The translations under genes and the position numbers were made by a program. From Amaranthus tricolor (Eukaryota; Streptophyta; Magnoliopsida; Caryophyllales; Amaranthaceae), in NCBI RefSeq assembly GCF_026212465.1, contig NC_080048.1, forward strand, positions 35,116,422 through 35,180,421: DNA of 64,000 nt, in the 5' to 3' direction. Positions 23,219-35,876 of this stretch are shown here, piece after piece; position 1 is the first letter of the stretch; each line of letters opens with the position of its first letter. The notes beneath the pieces were generated by a model. The model saw only the letters and a program-made list of their open reading frames with translations. It made no database searches and was not told where the DNA came from.

Positions 23219-25180
23219 CTACATCAACAATTACATTTTCTACCAGTACAAGTGGGAATTTAGTTTTTGTTGTTTCTTAATATTTTATATTAATAAACCT
23301 TTTGTATGAATCCGTCTCACGATGAGACGGTCTCATACAAGACGTGCTGTTGAGTATTATATTACACAAGCAACAAATACTTAACAAATTTTGAAATTTC
23401 AACTCCAATTTTACCATCTAATTACTCAACTAGATAAACTGACAAAATTTCATTGTATAAAGCTCGTTTTCTTTTCATGACGTCTCAGGTTCGAAACAAA
23501 GAAAAATTAATTGTCTTCTTTTTTGGTCTTTCAGGCCTTGGGCCTTAGACCTCGTAGAGAGGTTGAAAATGTCATCCTCTGATCATCTGGACTGAGAATT
23601 AGCTCTCAGCTTATTTACCTGTTTATAATTCTATACTGTACAAGGTAACAGGACAGATAGAAAAAAAGTCTTAATAGAAGGTTTTTTTATACAAGGAAAA
23701 CATATCACAATATAGTCACCTATTGTAACAATATGACCATATATATCTATAGCAAGATAATTTTCACCCATCATAAACTTCCAACGTTGGTCAGAATTTA
23801 TATATTTAACAAAGTACCATAACGGTTAACAACTCACATAACGAGACGTTTGGCGCATCAAGTTAGATTCTTATTGATTTTGAAGGCACATGATGAGATG
23901 GAATCATGAGCCATTAAATAGGTACACTAAACGGTAATAATATGGTCAAATTTAAAAGTGCACTATAGCATCAAGGACCACAATTGGGTCAATTTCCGGC
24001 ACCATTTCCACATGCATTCCAATTTTGGTAATTACTAATTTACAAATTATTGTGAGAGATGGTCTTTTTGAGCGATTATCTTTAATTAGATCAATTTATA
24101 AAGAAAGATGTAGAGTAAAAATAAGCATTAAGTTTTAATGGGCTAGGCTTGAGAGATATCTATTAGAGAAACGGTCTCTCAAGTGACCTGCTGTTACTAA
24201 TTTTGTTCAAATTGCAAGTTTATTGATTAATGATTATCATCGATCATCAAGAATTTATGTTTTGAAATACTCGCACCTGATTATATCATATTGTGTGGAA
24301 GATGTCACTATTAATAGGCAGTAGCACGTATAATAGAACGGAATAAGTATATGAAAAAAATAAAATTTATATACAAGTGAATCATTTTGGCTCTTACAAG
24401 TCTTAAGTAAAGGTATTAATACAAATCAGCGGTTGGATATTTATTCGATCTTATAATTAAACTCGACTTCAAAATAGATTTATAACTATGTAAAAGCAAA
24501 CTTGGACACATAACCCGAGAAATCGACTTGATAACATAAATAAACACCTCTAATCACTACCGTCTACACCCATGATCTTTCTAGGAAGACCACTTGGTAT
24601 AAAATCAAATAATTAAAACAAGTTTTAGATGCCAAAGTCATGTTTTTAATCAATCAATTTTTTTCTCATTTAATTATAATTTTTTAAAGGCAGAGTTAAA
24701 ATATAAATAAACCAAGAAAGTATATTTCTATGTTAGTAGTTGAATAAATCAAGATTTTAAGACGACCATCGAGTAATTTACATTTAATGTTTCATTTAGG
24801 CGGGTTTTAATTGATATGTCGTATACGATATTGATTTTTTGTGAAAACAATAATGTTATTTTAAATTGACCTCTAGATAATAAACATTTACAACTTTACA
24901 TACATTAAAAAAAATCAAATCCACATAATTTATTGAATCAATTTACCATAAATAATCCATTATTAATCGAAAACTAAAAAGTAATACGTATTTGATTTGA
25001 GTGTACATATACATCCTTAAAACACATGAGTGTACATGGTTTTCGATCACTATATCATTGAAGTAATAGAGATAAATATCAAAGGGTGTATAACAACCTC
25101 TATTAGGCATATTGTTCATCAACTACACTTAAGTACGCAACTACTTAGCTATTAAAAAAAATTAAAACTTGGTATAATTC
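23219..25180. other. AT-rich spacer with a small MITE at about 24049-24186
   Basis: A ~138-bp element is suggested by inverted ends TGTGAGAGATGGTC (24051) and AACGGTCTCTCAAGTG (24170). A GAGACGGTCTC palindrome occurs at 23324. The rest holds no recognisable gene. It forms the 3' flank of the transporter gene. Confidence 0.55.
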
Positions 25181-25260
25181 ATTGATTGTTGTTCATAGTT
25201 GCTTCCAATTGTATTCGACCTTTTCTATTAATATCATCACCGTCCTTTTTGCGACAAACA
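25181..25260. repeat. partial duplicate of the PLT5 last-exon end
   Basis: The minus strand here reads ...RIQLEAT.NNNQ-stop, closely matching the gene's own C-terminus QIQLEATTNNQ encoded at 25294-25330. It lies about 110 bp downstream of it in the same orientation. It is probably in the 3' UTR or just beyond. Confidence 0.8.
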
Positions 25261-25293
25261 AAATGAAACGGAAAAAAATAAAACTATTTATAT

Positions 25294-28200
25294 TCATTGA
25301 TTGTTTGTTGTTGCTTCCAATTGTATTTGACTCTTTCCATTGATCCCATTGCTTTCCTTTTTTGTGCTATCCTCATTAACATTATCATTTGGCTTCTTAC
25401 CATGCAAAGAGTCCTTCCACCTAAAATCCTCAAACAACTCATCCATATTCTCTAGTGTTCTTCCTTGAGTCTCCGGAAGAAATGTAAAGAAGAAAAACCA
25501 AGCAATAATAGCAATTCCAGCAAAGAGAAAGAACGCGCCACCTGTAGTAATTCCATTGGACAAAGACAGAAAAAAGGATGAAATAATTCCACTAATAACC
25601 CTATTAACTGCAACACCAATACTTGTACCTTGTGCCCTTAACCTTAAGGGGAACACTTCGGAACTATAGACCCATGTGATAGGACCTAATCCTATAGAAA
25701 ATGCTGCCACATAAGCACAAACCATAGTTATACACAAGGCTATGGCCCACATAACCTTGTCATGAGAATGGTCAATTATGGTTAAAGATGTGGCTAGGGT
25801 TATAAGGGCTATGATCATACCCCCAACACTAGTTAATAGTAATGGTCTTCTTCCGAATTTGTCGAGAGTAAATGTTGCAACTAATATGAACATAGTCTTA
25901 ACAAATCCGACTGCAACAGTCGCACGTAACTTGTTCATGTCACTTGTGATTCCAGCCTTGCCGAAAATTCTTGGACTGTATAAAACCACGGCGTCAATGC
26001 CGGAGGCTTGTTGGAAAAAGTGAATTCCGATACCAGCAATTAATACACGTCTTACGGCGGGTGTGGGGTTGATCAAGAGTTCTTTCCAAACTCCCTGACC
26101 AGATTTTCTTTTTGACTTATCAACAACAACTATATCATCGTTACATTCAAGTGGGATCCCTGCGGCCTCTTTGATATCCCTAATTACAAAATAAGTTCAA
26201 TTAACTAATAAAAAGATAAATTAAATAAGCAAAAAAGATTATGTAACATATAAGTGAGAATCGAGTTTTATCTCAGTTAGAAAGCAATTATCACTTTCTC
26301 ACGATTTCCTTATTAGTCACTACTCATGTCTCATTTGATTTTTGACGATATTCATCAATTACTCGTAACTAGTATTTTATTTTTAATCTATAAGTTATAA
26401 TATAGTCAAGTGGGATCTTATTTTATTCGTTTCAATGCAAAGATCATTAATATAAACTTTGTACAAATTTTAATTATGTACAATTAGAGATATTAATAAT
26501 AGAATTATTATATTATTGACAAATGTCTCGAGTCAAATAGAACTATTAGGGTGAATAGGAGGGAGTATTACTAATAGTTATAGTTTTGTTTCTTTTCCAT
26601 AAGAGGGGATCCATTCTAGATATCGGTTGTCACTTTTTCTTATAATTTTGTAAATAATTCTTCCCATTTTTTCTTTCAAAAGAGCTCTTTTTAGAGAATT
26701 ACTCTTATAAGAGACCTTTTTCAATGAGATAACCTCAAAACAAAGAGCTTATACTCTAAAAATTGTATTAGTTGATTTATTCAGCCTATGTATATAAAGA
26801 GCGTCTCACAGTGAAACTGTCCCACACAAGAAATTGTGCATTCTAAATGGTTCATCTAGCTTCTCCCCTCATAATTCGTGTTATTTTATAAAAAAAAATT
26901 GAAAAACGTGAAAAAAAAAACACATAAAAATAATACCTAAGTCGAAGTTGAGCCTCTTGAGGCGAGTCGGAAGTACGCAAAAGAACTTTAGTAGCATCAG
27001 CAAGTCTACCTTGCATAACAAGCCACCTTGGCGACTCGGGCATAGCAAGAACACCAAGAGCTAGTAACACACTAGGGATAGCGCTAACTCCCAACATTAA
27101 CCTCCAATTCAAATTAGTACCAAGTTTCATAAACGCAACATTTGAAACGTACCCAAATAAAATCCCAGCATTTATAAAAACTTCAGGAAAAGACGTAAGA
27201 AATCCTCTACAAGAGGCGGGTGATACTTCGGCAGTATAAACAGGTGCAATCATAAGTGCGTAACCAACACCTATACCCGCCACAAAACGTCCTACCATTA
27301 AAAATGCATAGTTCGTAGCGAACCCCATTAGCAGGGCTCCTACGAAAAATATGCCTCCGGCTAATACTACCGTGTAGCGACGTCCAATCCAATCAGACGT
27401 CCTACCGGCGGCGAATGAGCCGAAGAGGGAGTAGATGTTTAGTGTACCCACTAGGAATTGGATTTTTGTGTCCGATAGGTTCCAATCTTTTTGGATGTAG
27501 ATTGCTGCCCCACTCATTACTCCTATATCTGCCATAATTAATCAATCATGAAAAGAAAATGTAAAAGTTATTTTTTTTTACGCAAATTCTTAAATGAGAT
27601 AATTTTATAATGAGATTATCTTTATGGACTGATTAAGTAAATTTAGTATGTTACAGTGATAATTTATAATTTTAAAGTGATTGATTAGAATATTCGACAA
27701 TAACCTAATTATATGAATTTGTTTTATGATGAGACTGTTTCATATAAGGTGAGCTGAATTTTTTATCACTAGGTCGAGAGAGGTGAGAATCGATCATACT
27801 CTTACTTCTATATCCTAATTAGCTTTGATTTAGCATCTGAGGTGTGTTTTTAGAAAAGATAGATATTTGATGATAAATAAAGAGAGATTGAATTGTCCGG
27901 ATGAAATTAAAAAAAAAAAAAAGAACTAGCATGTATGAATGAGATTAAAAGAAAGTGGTGGATCTATTTCTAAAAATAGAAATGATGTAAAATGAGAGCA
28001 ATAACCCGAAATTGAAAATCATGCTAAATGAGAGAGTAATTAATTTTATTGATACGGCGGGTTTAATACTTAATTATTTAATTATACTTGTTACATTTTA
28101 CTTTTTAAGTTGGTTAATTTGTTTTTTTTTATTATTATTTATATTTTGAATTTTGCATAATTGATAAACATAAGAAGTTATTATAAAAAATAGTCATTAT

Positions 28201-29578
28201 GTCAAATAAAATTTCATTTAACTAAATGTTTTCTTATACATTAACTCCAATATATAAAATAAAAATAAATTTGAAATATAAATAGCGAAAAAAAAAACCC
28301 TTATGCAACAAACATTTCACAAAGTTTCCTGTGTCCTAAGGGCTAAGAGAATGACACACTTTTTGTTTTAGTATGTCTTTTTACTTTGCAATATTTTTAT
28401 TTTAGGTAGTATTCTCATCACTTTCTTTAATTCTTATCTACACTTCTTCTCGTATTTTCTTTTAATCTCAATCATACCCACACTATTTAGTGGTTCATAA
28501 TTTTATATTATTACTGCAATCTTTTAAAGATGAAAGAAGCATAAAAAAATATCAAATATTTTTTCAAATTTAAGAGTGTTGAATAAAATTTATAATAAAA
28601 CATTAGTATAGAGTTTGAGAATGGTCAAATATAGATGAGATATTGAGATAATGAGAGTTAATAAAGTTATGGGCAAACTCTACAACCAAGTTGTGGATGA
28701 GCAAAAACGTGTAGCCCTTCAATTTTTTTTTGTCATTGCTTAGTATACACGACTTGTTACTTTGAGAGTTTGTAAGTGAATGAGTTAAATATTAAGAAAT
28801 AAGAAGCGACTTAATTATTGAAAATTTAAGAAAATAATACTAAATTATGAGGATAACACTACTATTGCCAAGAAGCGTGTGAATAAGAATAAAAAAAATA
28901 ATGTATAAAGAATTATTATTATTATCTTTAAATATGATGTATCCTACTATAGAAATGGATTACTTTTTATAAAAAAAAAAAAAGAAATATAGTAAATAGG
29001 TGGGACGTATAAAACAAAAATTATACTCCTTCCGTACTACTTATTTGCATCAATTGTCATTTTAGTCCGTTCCACTCATTATGTATCATTTCTATTTTTA
29101 GACGATGGTCCACCAGTTCCTTTAAATCTCATCCATCCATTTCAAGTCTGTTTTAATTTCATTCATACAATTCATTCTCACTTCATTTTAACTCCTTTAA
29201 TTCCTTTAAATTATCTTATTTAATCAACAAAACTCTGATAAAAAATAGTCAAAATAGCAAAGTGTTTGTAGGGCTTACATGGTCCACACCCACTTTGAAA
29301 ATAAGGCTGATTTCATTGAATAAGATATGATGTAATTATTAATACTTATATTATGTATGGTGTTGAATGTTGACATAGAGTGTGGACCAATTTCATTATC
29401 CATTTTCCATGTCGGAATTAAGTTTACTATTCATCCTTCTATTATTGCCCACCTAACATGGTCAAAATGATGCTAGAATATCATTACCAATAAATCTTTA
29501 ACTAAAACTTTACAAGTTGAAAGCATTATTAAAAATTATTAACATGTGCAGATTTCGAATAAATAAATAAATAAATAA

Positions 29579-29653
<75 letters not shown>

Positions 29654-30500
29654 TGTGAATACTCATCTTTAAATGAATACAAATTTTATTTGGTTCTCAT
29701 TTTTATATTATATTCCTTTACATTTATTGTTATTGTCCATTTGTTTTTTGTTTTTTTTTTGATATTATTTATCAAACAATTTTAATTTGTATTTTTTTTA
29801 AATTTAAGTTGAAACATAGTAAAGTGAAATTTTGTTTAATTCGTTACAATGTAAATTTAATTATCAATTTTTAATTAAACACAATTTGAGATATTTGTTA
29901 TTGAATATATGCAAAAATTAAATAGGACAATAATAATGAATATGAGGAATCAGAGTATTTAAGAAGATTTTAATCGAATGATTGTGTAGGTCGTCCAATT
30001 CTAGATTCCCTCATTTAAATTAAAATAAACGGTGGTACGGTGTTAATAAACGATGGTAATGGGAATGAAAAACTAGTGTAATTTTGATTGAAAAATCTCT
30101 TGACTTCCTTGATGGTCATGCAATCATCTCATTTTTTTCATAAAATTCATTCCAATGCATTACCATTGGGAGAGATTGTATTAGGTGATAATGGAAGTTT
30201 ATAGAAAAAAAACATTTTTGTGATCAAATTAAGTTTCATTATCATGAGAATGATATAGAACTTTTGAAAGAAATTTTACATACTAAATCATTTCCATTAC
30301 CATCATTTAGTACCACTAACCAAACGGCCTGTAAAAGTATAAAATAAAGAAAAGAAATATGTACCATAGCCAAGCAAGACTGAAGTCATAGAAGCCAAAG
30401 AAGCACAAGCAAAAGCAAACATATTTCTCTTAGGAGGCTTCTTAACAGGATCAAAATCTGCCATAACTTTACTTGCAGCTGGTGCTGCTGCTTCAGACAT
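25294..30500 (-). CDS. PLT5: polyol/monosaccharide H+ symporter (polyol transporter 5 type)
   Basis: Three exons on the minus strand, 30500-30365, 27528-26937 and 26179-25294, join in frame to 537 aa, the usual length of plant PLT proteins. It is a 12-helix major facilitator of the sugar-porter family. Visible signatures are DIGVMSGA (46-53, loop after TM1), GRTSDWIGRR (87-96), GRFVAGIGVGYA, PESPRW (209-214), QQASGID (299-305, TM7 substrate region), GPITWVYSSEVFPLRLR (408-424) and PETQGR (478-483). The N-terminus (MSEAAAPAASKVMADFDP) and the long hydrophilic C-tail are cytosolic. Family members import sugar alcohols and hexoses with protons across the plasma membrane; substrate cannot be read from sequence. 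All splice sites are GT/AG and no lesion is seen. The first intron (2.8 kb) has accumulated MITEs. Confidence 0.95.
26330..26572. mobile_element. Stowaway-like MITE, family A, in PLT5 intron 2
   Basis: The right edge reads GAATAGGAGGGAGTA (inverse TACTCCCTCCTATTC). The interior shares the family core (AAGTTATAATATAGTCAAG...TTATTCGTTTCAATG) with 21240-21498. The left end is poorly conserved, so that boundary is approximate. Confidence 0.5.
29027..29280. mobile_element. Stowaway-like remnant, family B, in PLT5 intron 1
   Basis: Begins ACTCCTTCCGTACTAC and shares CATTTTAGTCCGTTC and CATTTCTATTTTTAGAC with the copy at 37222. The far end is not clear. The rest of intron 1 (27529-29026) is plain AT-rich sequence. 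Confidence 0.5.
29566..29651. repeat. (AAAT)n / (TA)n compound microsatellite
   Basis: About six AAAT units run directly into some 33 TA dinucleotides, inside PLT5 intron 1. Confidence 0.97.
29709..29957. mobile_element. Stowaway-like MITE, family A, in PLT5 intron 1
   Basis: Inverted ends TTATTGTTATTGTCC (left) and GGACAATAATAATGAA (right). The interior shares AAGTTGAAACATAGTAAAG...TTCGTTACAATG with the other family A copies. Confidence 0.6.
30015..30332. mobile_element. MITE, family C, close to PLT5 exon 1
   Basis: About 300 bp with imperfect inverted ends: GATGGTAATGGGAATGA on the left pairs with TCATTTCCATTACCATC on the right, and an outer CAAACGGCC end. The same sequence recurs at 37800-38072. 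It stops about 30 bp from the exon 1 donor, so it sits almost at the splice site. Confidence 0.65.
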
Positions 30501-30700
30501 TGTTTTTCTTTTTTTTATTCACCAACAAGAAAATTTAGAGAGAGAAAGTTGGGGAGTGTGTGAGTTTTTTTGGATTGATTTGTGTAGGAAAGGTTAAAGA
30601 AGAGCAATTATAAATAGGAGAAAATTGATAGAAATGCACTTGAAAGCTTTGCTTACATCATAGCTAAGACTTTTAGGGTCAAAATATTAAGTTACGACAG
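30501..30700 (-). promoter_or_regulatory. PLT5 5' leader and core promoter
   Basis: Upstream of ATG 30500 on the minus strand there is a TATA-like TATTTATAAT near 30608-30617, about 110 bp before the start codon. That leaves room for a leader of roughly 75-80 nt. The leader is purine-poor (TTTCTTTTTT near 30510). Assignment is by position only. Confidence 0.5.
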
Positions 30701-30826
30701 AAATGTGTGGATGTGATGGAAATATAAATTAAATACGTAGAGACAATTAAAGATATAATGCGAGTTACAGTCAAATATAAATATAGGGTAAATCTAGTAA
30801 AACAGACTACAAAGAAAAGTTAGACA

Positions 30827-31376
30827 TGTTGGAAATACTTTACATGTGAGACAAGATTTCATATCGATAAAATAGTGGTTGTAGACTCGCATATATATTG
30901 GGTGGGGTAATCCTCGTACAATCATATGGTTTTGGAAAACAATGAACCTCACCGAGTGTATGTGCAAGTCTACGCTCTTGAATCGTGGATTTGTGATCCT
31001 GAGCCCACGGATGTCATGTATCCACGTGAGTGGGCCACGGTGAGATTATGTGACGAATTATCACGGCCTAATATGTTATTAGTGCCGAAGTGGTTCTTGG
31101 TATGATGCGGTTCACATGTGAGGGAGAGTGTTGGAAATACTTCACATGTGAAACAAGATCCCACATTGACAAAATAGTGGGTTGTAGACTTGCATACATA
31201 TTGGGTGAACTAATCCTTCTACAACCATATGGTTTTGGGAAACAATGAACTTCATCTAGAGTATGTATAAGTCAACGCTTTTGACCTATAGGTTTGTGGG
31301 CCCGAGCCAAAAGATGTTTCATGTCCACACGAGTGGGCCACGGTGAAATTATATGACGAATTGTCATGACCTAATA
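30827..31376 (+). mobile_element. TRIM-2, older copy of the TRIM family
   Basis: Same family as 16205-16758 but on the plus strand. LTRs are 30827-31073 and 31129-31376, both starting TGTTGGAAATACTT and ending CCTAATA. The primer site has decayed (TGTTATTAGTGCC instead of TGGTATCAGAGCC), while the purine tract TGTGAGGGAGAG is kept. Target duplication AGACA at 30822-30826 and 31377-31381. The LTRs differ from each other at many sites, so the insertion is old. It lies about 330 bp upstream of the PLT5 start codon. Confidence 0.93.
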
Positions 31377-31381
31377 AGACA

Positions 31382-32834
31382 AAGTTCATGAGAGAAGGTT
31401 GTCACCTTGATATTTGAATAACTTATAATTGCACAATTGCGCAAATATTAAAATATAGTGACAATATTAGAACTGTGTGGGTGTAATTAAAAGTATAAAA
31501 AATGTGTAAATAAAAATTAAAAAAAGTGATGAATATTATCTAAAATATAAAATATAAATATTATAGAGTAAAAATATGAGACTAAAATAAAAGATTGAAA
31601 ATCTTATGGTGAGAAAAGGAATATTATATTGTAGACAACTTGTTTGAGTTTTGTGTGGTAAGCTAATGTAATTAAATTATGCATTGTCTGCTAGTTAATT
31701 AAGTAGTTTGAAACTGATGACTTTTCTTAATAGTCACTGTCACTCATTCTCTATAGTATACAATTATTTAATGGTTAAAATTTACCTTTATTTATACTAT
31801 ACCCATTAATCTTTGATGTTGATTTGTTCATGTTAAATTGTAATATAGTTGATTTCTACTTCTTTTGTTTCTTAATTTAGTTCTCACAAAATATATTCAC
31901 GATTGAAAAAAGTAGAATCTTTTATTTAGTGAATATACGGATAAACGTAAAAAGAGGTTAAGACTTGAGAAGGATGTGAGTTTGGGCTGCTGGTGGCCAC
32001 CGTAAGAAAAGTGGGCCACGGAACAAACTAGGAAGGACGTAGTTAGAGTTTTTTCATTTTAATTTTTTTGGCAAAATATATATTGTTATCCCAGGTTAGC
32101 GGTAACCTCAAATCTCTTTAAGAAAACACTTTTAAAGTTTGAATTATTCATAGTTAATTAATAAATTCGATTTTTATTTTAACGGTTTATATCGTTATAA
32201 ATATTTTCCATATATTATGGGGTTTTCTAATTAACCCATGCATATTGCACCACATGCATAGATTTAGTTATGTACCTCTTCGCTTTACAACAAAGTTATT
32301 AAAATTATAGAAAATTAATTATAGTATTACGCATAAACCGATAGGTTATTATATATGGGAATGAAATAAATCAAGGATAAAAATAATATAAATATTAAAT
32401 TATTCTCGATTTTTTTCAAATAACTATATTTCTCACAAAAAAAGGTACTGTAGCTATTGAAAAAACAAAGATTATATTAAACATATAATTTCAGCAATTT
32501 TTTGCAAAATAAAAATTAAAAAAAAAAAAAAGAGAGAGAGAGAGATGGTAAGAAAAACCCTTATATTCCACGCAGCAAATTGCAAGTAATTGTACCAAAA
32601 GTCATGAATTTTGGTAATTGTTTCAATCTTACTCTAAAAAAAGGTTAAAATAAATATATATGATTGAATTTATATTAACATCAAACTCTTGATTTTTACT
32701 ACAATTACTATATATCAGTTAAATGGAGAATGACTCGTATAACTGAAAATGTCAATTCTCATCCATCATTTCGAGCAACAGCCTTATTTAGCCCGTTGCT
32801 AACAAGCTCTTATTAGAGAGGCTATAAGGAGAGG
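31382..32834. other. AT-rich spacer
   Basis: No gene or bounded element seen. A short GA repeat lies at 32530-32546. Only chance short frames. Confidence 0.6.
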
Positions 32835-32839
32835 CAAAG

Positions 32840-33022
32840 TGTTGGGATGAGTTATCCCACATCGATAAATTGAAAATGGTGTGCACGCTTTATAAGCTAT
32901 TAGAGACCTTCTTCCCATTGTCATATGGTTTTGGGATAGTATATATCTCCTTGACTTATAAAGTGTGTGCACTCGTGTCCTCCCGTTAATATGCTGGCAT
33001 TCACAATAAGTTCAGCCTAATT
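32840..33022 (+). repeat. copia-2 left LTR segment
   Basis: From TGTTGGGATGAGTTATCCCA to CAGCCTAATT. It is the inverse of 35890-35989 but carries about 85 extra bases, bounded by a repeated GTGTGCAC word, which the right copy lacks. No primer binding site follows it; leader sequence continues directly to gag. Confidence 0.9.
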
Positions 33023-33095
33023 GAGAAATATCATTAATCACGTATAATTGAGAAAGAGTTATCACGTATTTTTTTTTCTCTACAAATTCGTTATC

Positions 33096-35876
33096 ATGCC
33101 TGGTGAGGAAGACAAATCTGTACCCAAGGTTGATTTAGTCTATCACTTGGGCTCAAGTGATGGTCCGGGAAATATCATCACTCCTATTCAGCTTCGTGGT
33201 GAGAACTACGATGAGTGGGCGAGGGCGATCAAGACCTCGTTGAAGGCCAAACGAAAGTTTGGTTTCGTTGATGGCTCGATTGTGAAACCTACTGATGTCC
33301 AGAAACTAGAGGATTGAGAGGTCGTTCATTCAATGTTGGTCTCTTGGATTACCAATACTCTAGAACCGAATATTTGTTCTACGATTGGTGAATATGATGA
33401 TGCTAACTTGCTATGGACAAACCTTAAAAATCGCTTTTGTGTTGTCAATGACACAAGGATTTGTCAATTGAAGCTCTCTTTGGGCTTGTGTAAGCAGGAG
33501 AAAAATGAACCTGTTACAACATATTTTGGTCGTTTGGCCAAAATTTGGGATGAACTCCACACATATATAACTGTTCCGTCGTGTTCTTGTGGGAAATGTT
33601 CCTGTAATATTGTTTCCCAAGTGAAAAAATTGCGGGAAAATGACTACATACATCATTTTTTGATTGGTTTGGATGACAAGTTTGCCTCTATCCGAGGTCA
33701 ACTTCTTACTCAGGACTAGACCTGGGAAAATTTGATCCGACCCGAAAATGAACCCGGGACCCGACCCGACAAAATCCGAACCCGACCGACCCGAAAGCGA
33801 CTTAATCCGAAACATGACCGACCCGATAATTACCCGACCGAAAATGACCCGACCGGAAACCGACCCGTTTTGACCGATTTAATATTAATTTTTAGAGTAA
33901 TTTCAATGTTAGAATTCATTTCAAATAAAATTTTAGTTTTCAAAGTATCTCAACATATTGAGTATATCACTTGAACCCTAAAACTCATCAATATATCTCA
34001 AAAAACACGTATTTAACGTCTTTTTAGCCATCGTAATTATTTTTCTTTAAAAACAGGACGTTATAATCATCTTAATTGAATACATGTATCTTGTTAAATC
34101 AGTCAAATGAGTTTTTAATTCTTCTGCATTTCAGTAAGCAAATCAATATAATTTATACGAACGTTTCGCACGTTTGAATGAGCTTTTCAAAAAACGAATG
34201 TCGCTACCCTAAATTATAAAACGCGTATCTTATAAGACGAAATAAGTACTTAGTTAGTTGTATATCTTTCCAACATGAAAATTGTGAAAATAATTTTAAC
34301 GTCATTTTTATCTAACGTTACAATTATAATAAACAAAATAACTTTTATAAAGCGCGTATCTTACAAGTCTTTCAAAATAAGTATGAATTCCTCTATTTTT
34401 CTTGCACTTAAATGAACCTAACATACCAACTATTTTTTGAAAATCGTACATGTAATTTCTCTAATGATTTTTTTAGACATTTTAATGATTTTTTTTTATG
34501 TTGAATTAGTCGATTGGATATTCTAATGTTTTATGGTAACCCGTTGGGTCAATCTGAACCTACCCGAAACCCAGAGTGATCCGACCTGAAACTGACTTGA
34601 TCCGAAACTGACCCGACCCGAAAATGACCCGACCGAAATTGATCCGACCCAAAACCCGACCGACCGACCGTTTTCCCAGGTCTACTCAGGACCCTCTTCC
34701 GGGGGTGGACAAATCCTATCAACAAATTATTCAGGCTGAGAGGCTTAGCTCGACTGATACAGTGGCCTCTAATCGAGACAGCGTCATGGCTTTCAAGGTA
34801 CAATCTGACCCGAAACCAAAGTTTACTTGTACCTACTGCAATCGTGAGGGGCATGTCGAAGCCTCTTGCTTTCAGCTTCATGGATACCTGGATTGGTGGG
34901 GTGATAGGCCTCGAGGAGGCCGTGGTAATGGTCGTGGTAGCACGTCTTCGGCTCGCAGAGGGGGGCGTGCAGCAGGTCGTGGAAAGGGATCAACACCTCC
35001 TGCCCGTGCAAACAAGACAGGAGGGTCTGCTACTCAAGGAACACAAGGTGCTGCTCCTACTCAAGCTGATGGCTCAGCTCTTGCGGGGGTTTCCGCGGCT
35101 CAGGTTCAGCAACTCCTAGACCATCTTAATACTCTCAAGCCAAAACTCCATGGTAAGCAGGGTGTTGATTAGATAATCGACACAGGCGCGTCAAATCATG
35201 TAACATATGATGCGTCTCTTTTGATTAATGTGGTCCATGTGTCTCATTATCCGGTAGGTTTACCGGATGGCAAATATGCAAATGCTTCTTTGATGGGTTC
35301 GGTGGAATTGGAAGGAGGATTGATTATTAAAAATGTTCTCTATGTTTCAGAATTAAACTGCAATTTAATTTCTGCTTCACAATTATGTGATGAATCAAAT
35401 TGTACTATGCAATTCACTAAAAAATTGTGTGTTATACAGGACCTAGCGACGAGGAAGGTGACTGGAGCGGGTGATCGGGTGGAAGGACTTTATTATTTCC
35501 GCGGTGTTCCTGGGGTGAAAGCTTTGAAGATTGATCGAAGTCGTTCTGCAGAGTTATGGCATCAACAGTTGGGACATCCGTCGGGAAAAGTTCTACAACA
35601 TCTTCCGTTTGTGAGTGGTTCTGCGAGAGACATTAAAAATAAATCCTGTGATGTTTGTCCTCGTGCTAAACAACATAGGAATAGTTTTCCAATTAGCAAT
35701 AGTAAAGCTATTCGTTTATTTGAATTGGTTCATGTTGATTTATGGGGGCCTTACAGGACACCCTCTTTGTGTGGATCTCGTTATTTTTTGACCATCGTCG
35801 ATGATTTTTCTAGAAGTGTGTGGACATATTTGTTAAGCAATAAACCGGAAGTTGAATACTTGTTTCTTTCTTTTAT
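33096..35876 (+). pseudogene. copia-2 gag-protease-integrase fragment
   Basis: ATG 33096 (MPGEEDKSVPK) opens a Gag with ENYDEWARAIKTSL and KFGFVDGSI. A zinc knuckle CTYCNREGHVEASC follows near 34832, protease IIDTGASNHVT near 35175, GAG-pre-integrase LWHQQLGHPSGKVL and the start of integrase (VHVDLWGPY, TIVDDFSRSVW). Two Trp codons have become stops (TGA about 33315, TAG about 35170), and gag is split by the hAT element at 33717-34684. The integrase frame stops being copia at about 35876, where the inverted primer site begins. Reverse transcriptase and RNase H are missing. Confidence 0.92.
33717..34684. mobile_element. non-autonomous hAT element inside copia-2 gag
   Basis: Perfect terminal inverted repeats TAGACCTGGGAAAA / TTTTCCCAGGTCTA (33717-33730 and 34671-34684) and a perfect 8-bp target duplication CTCAGGAC (33709-33716 and 34685-34692), which rejoin the gag frame when removed. 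Subterminal regions are rich in GACCCGACC words. The 968-bp interior is non-coding. Confidence 0.97.
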
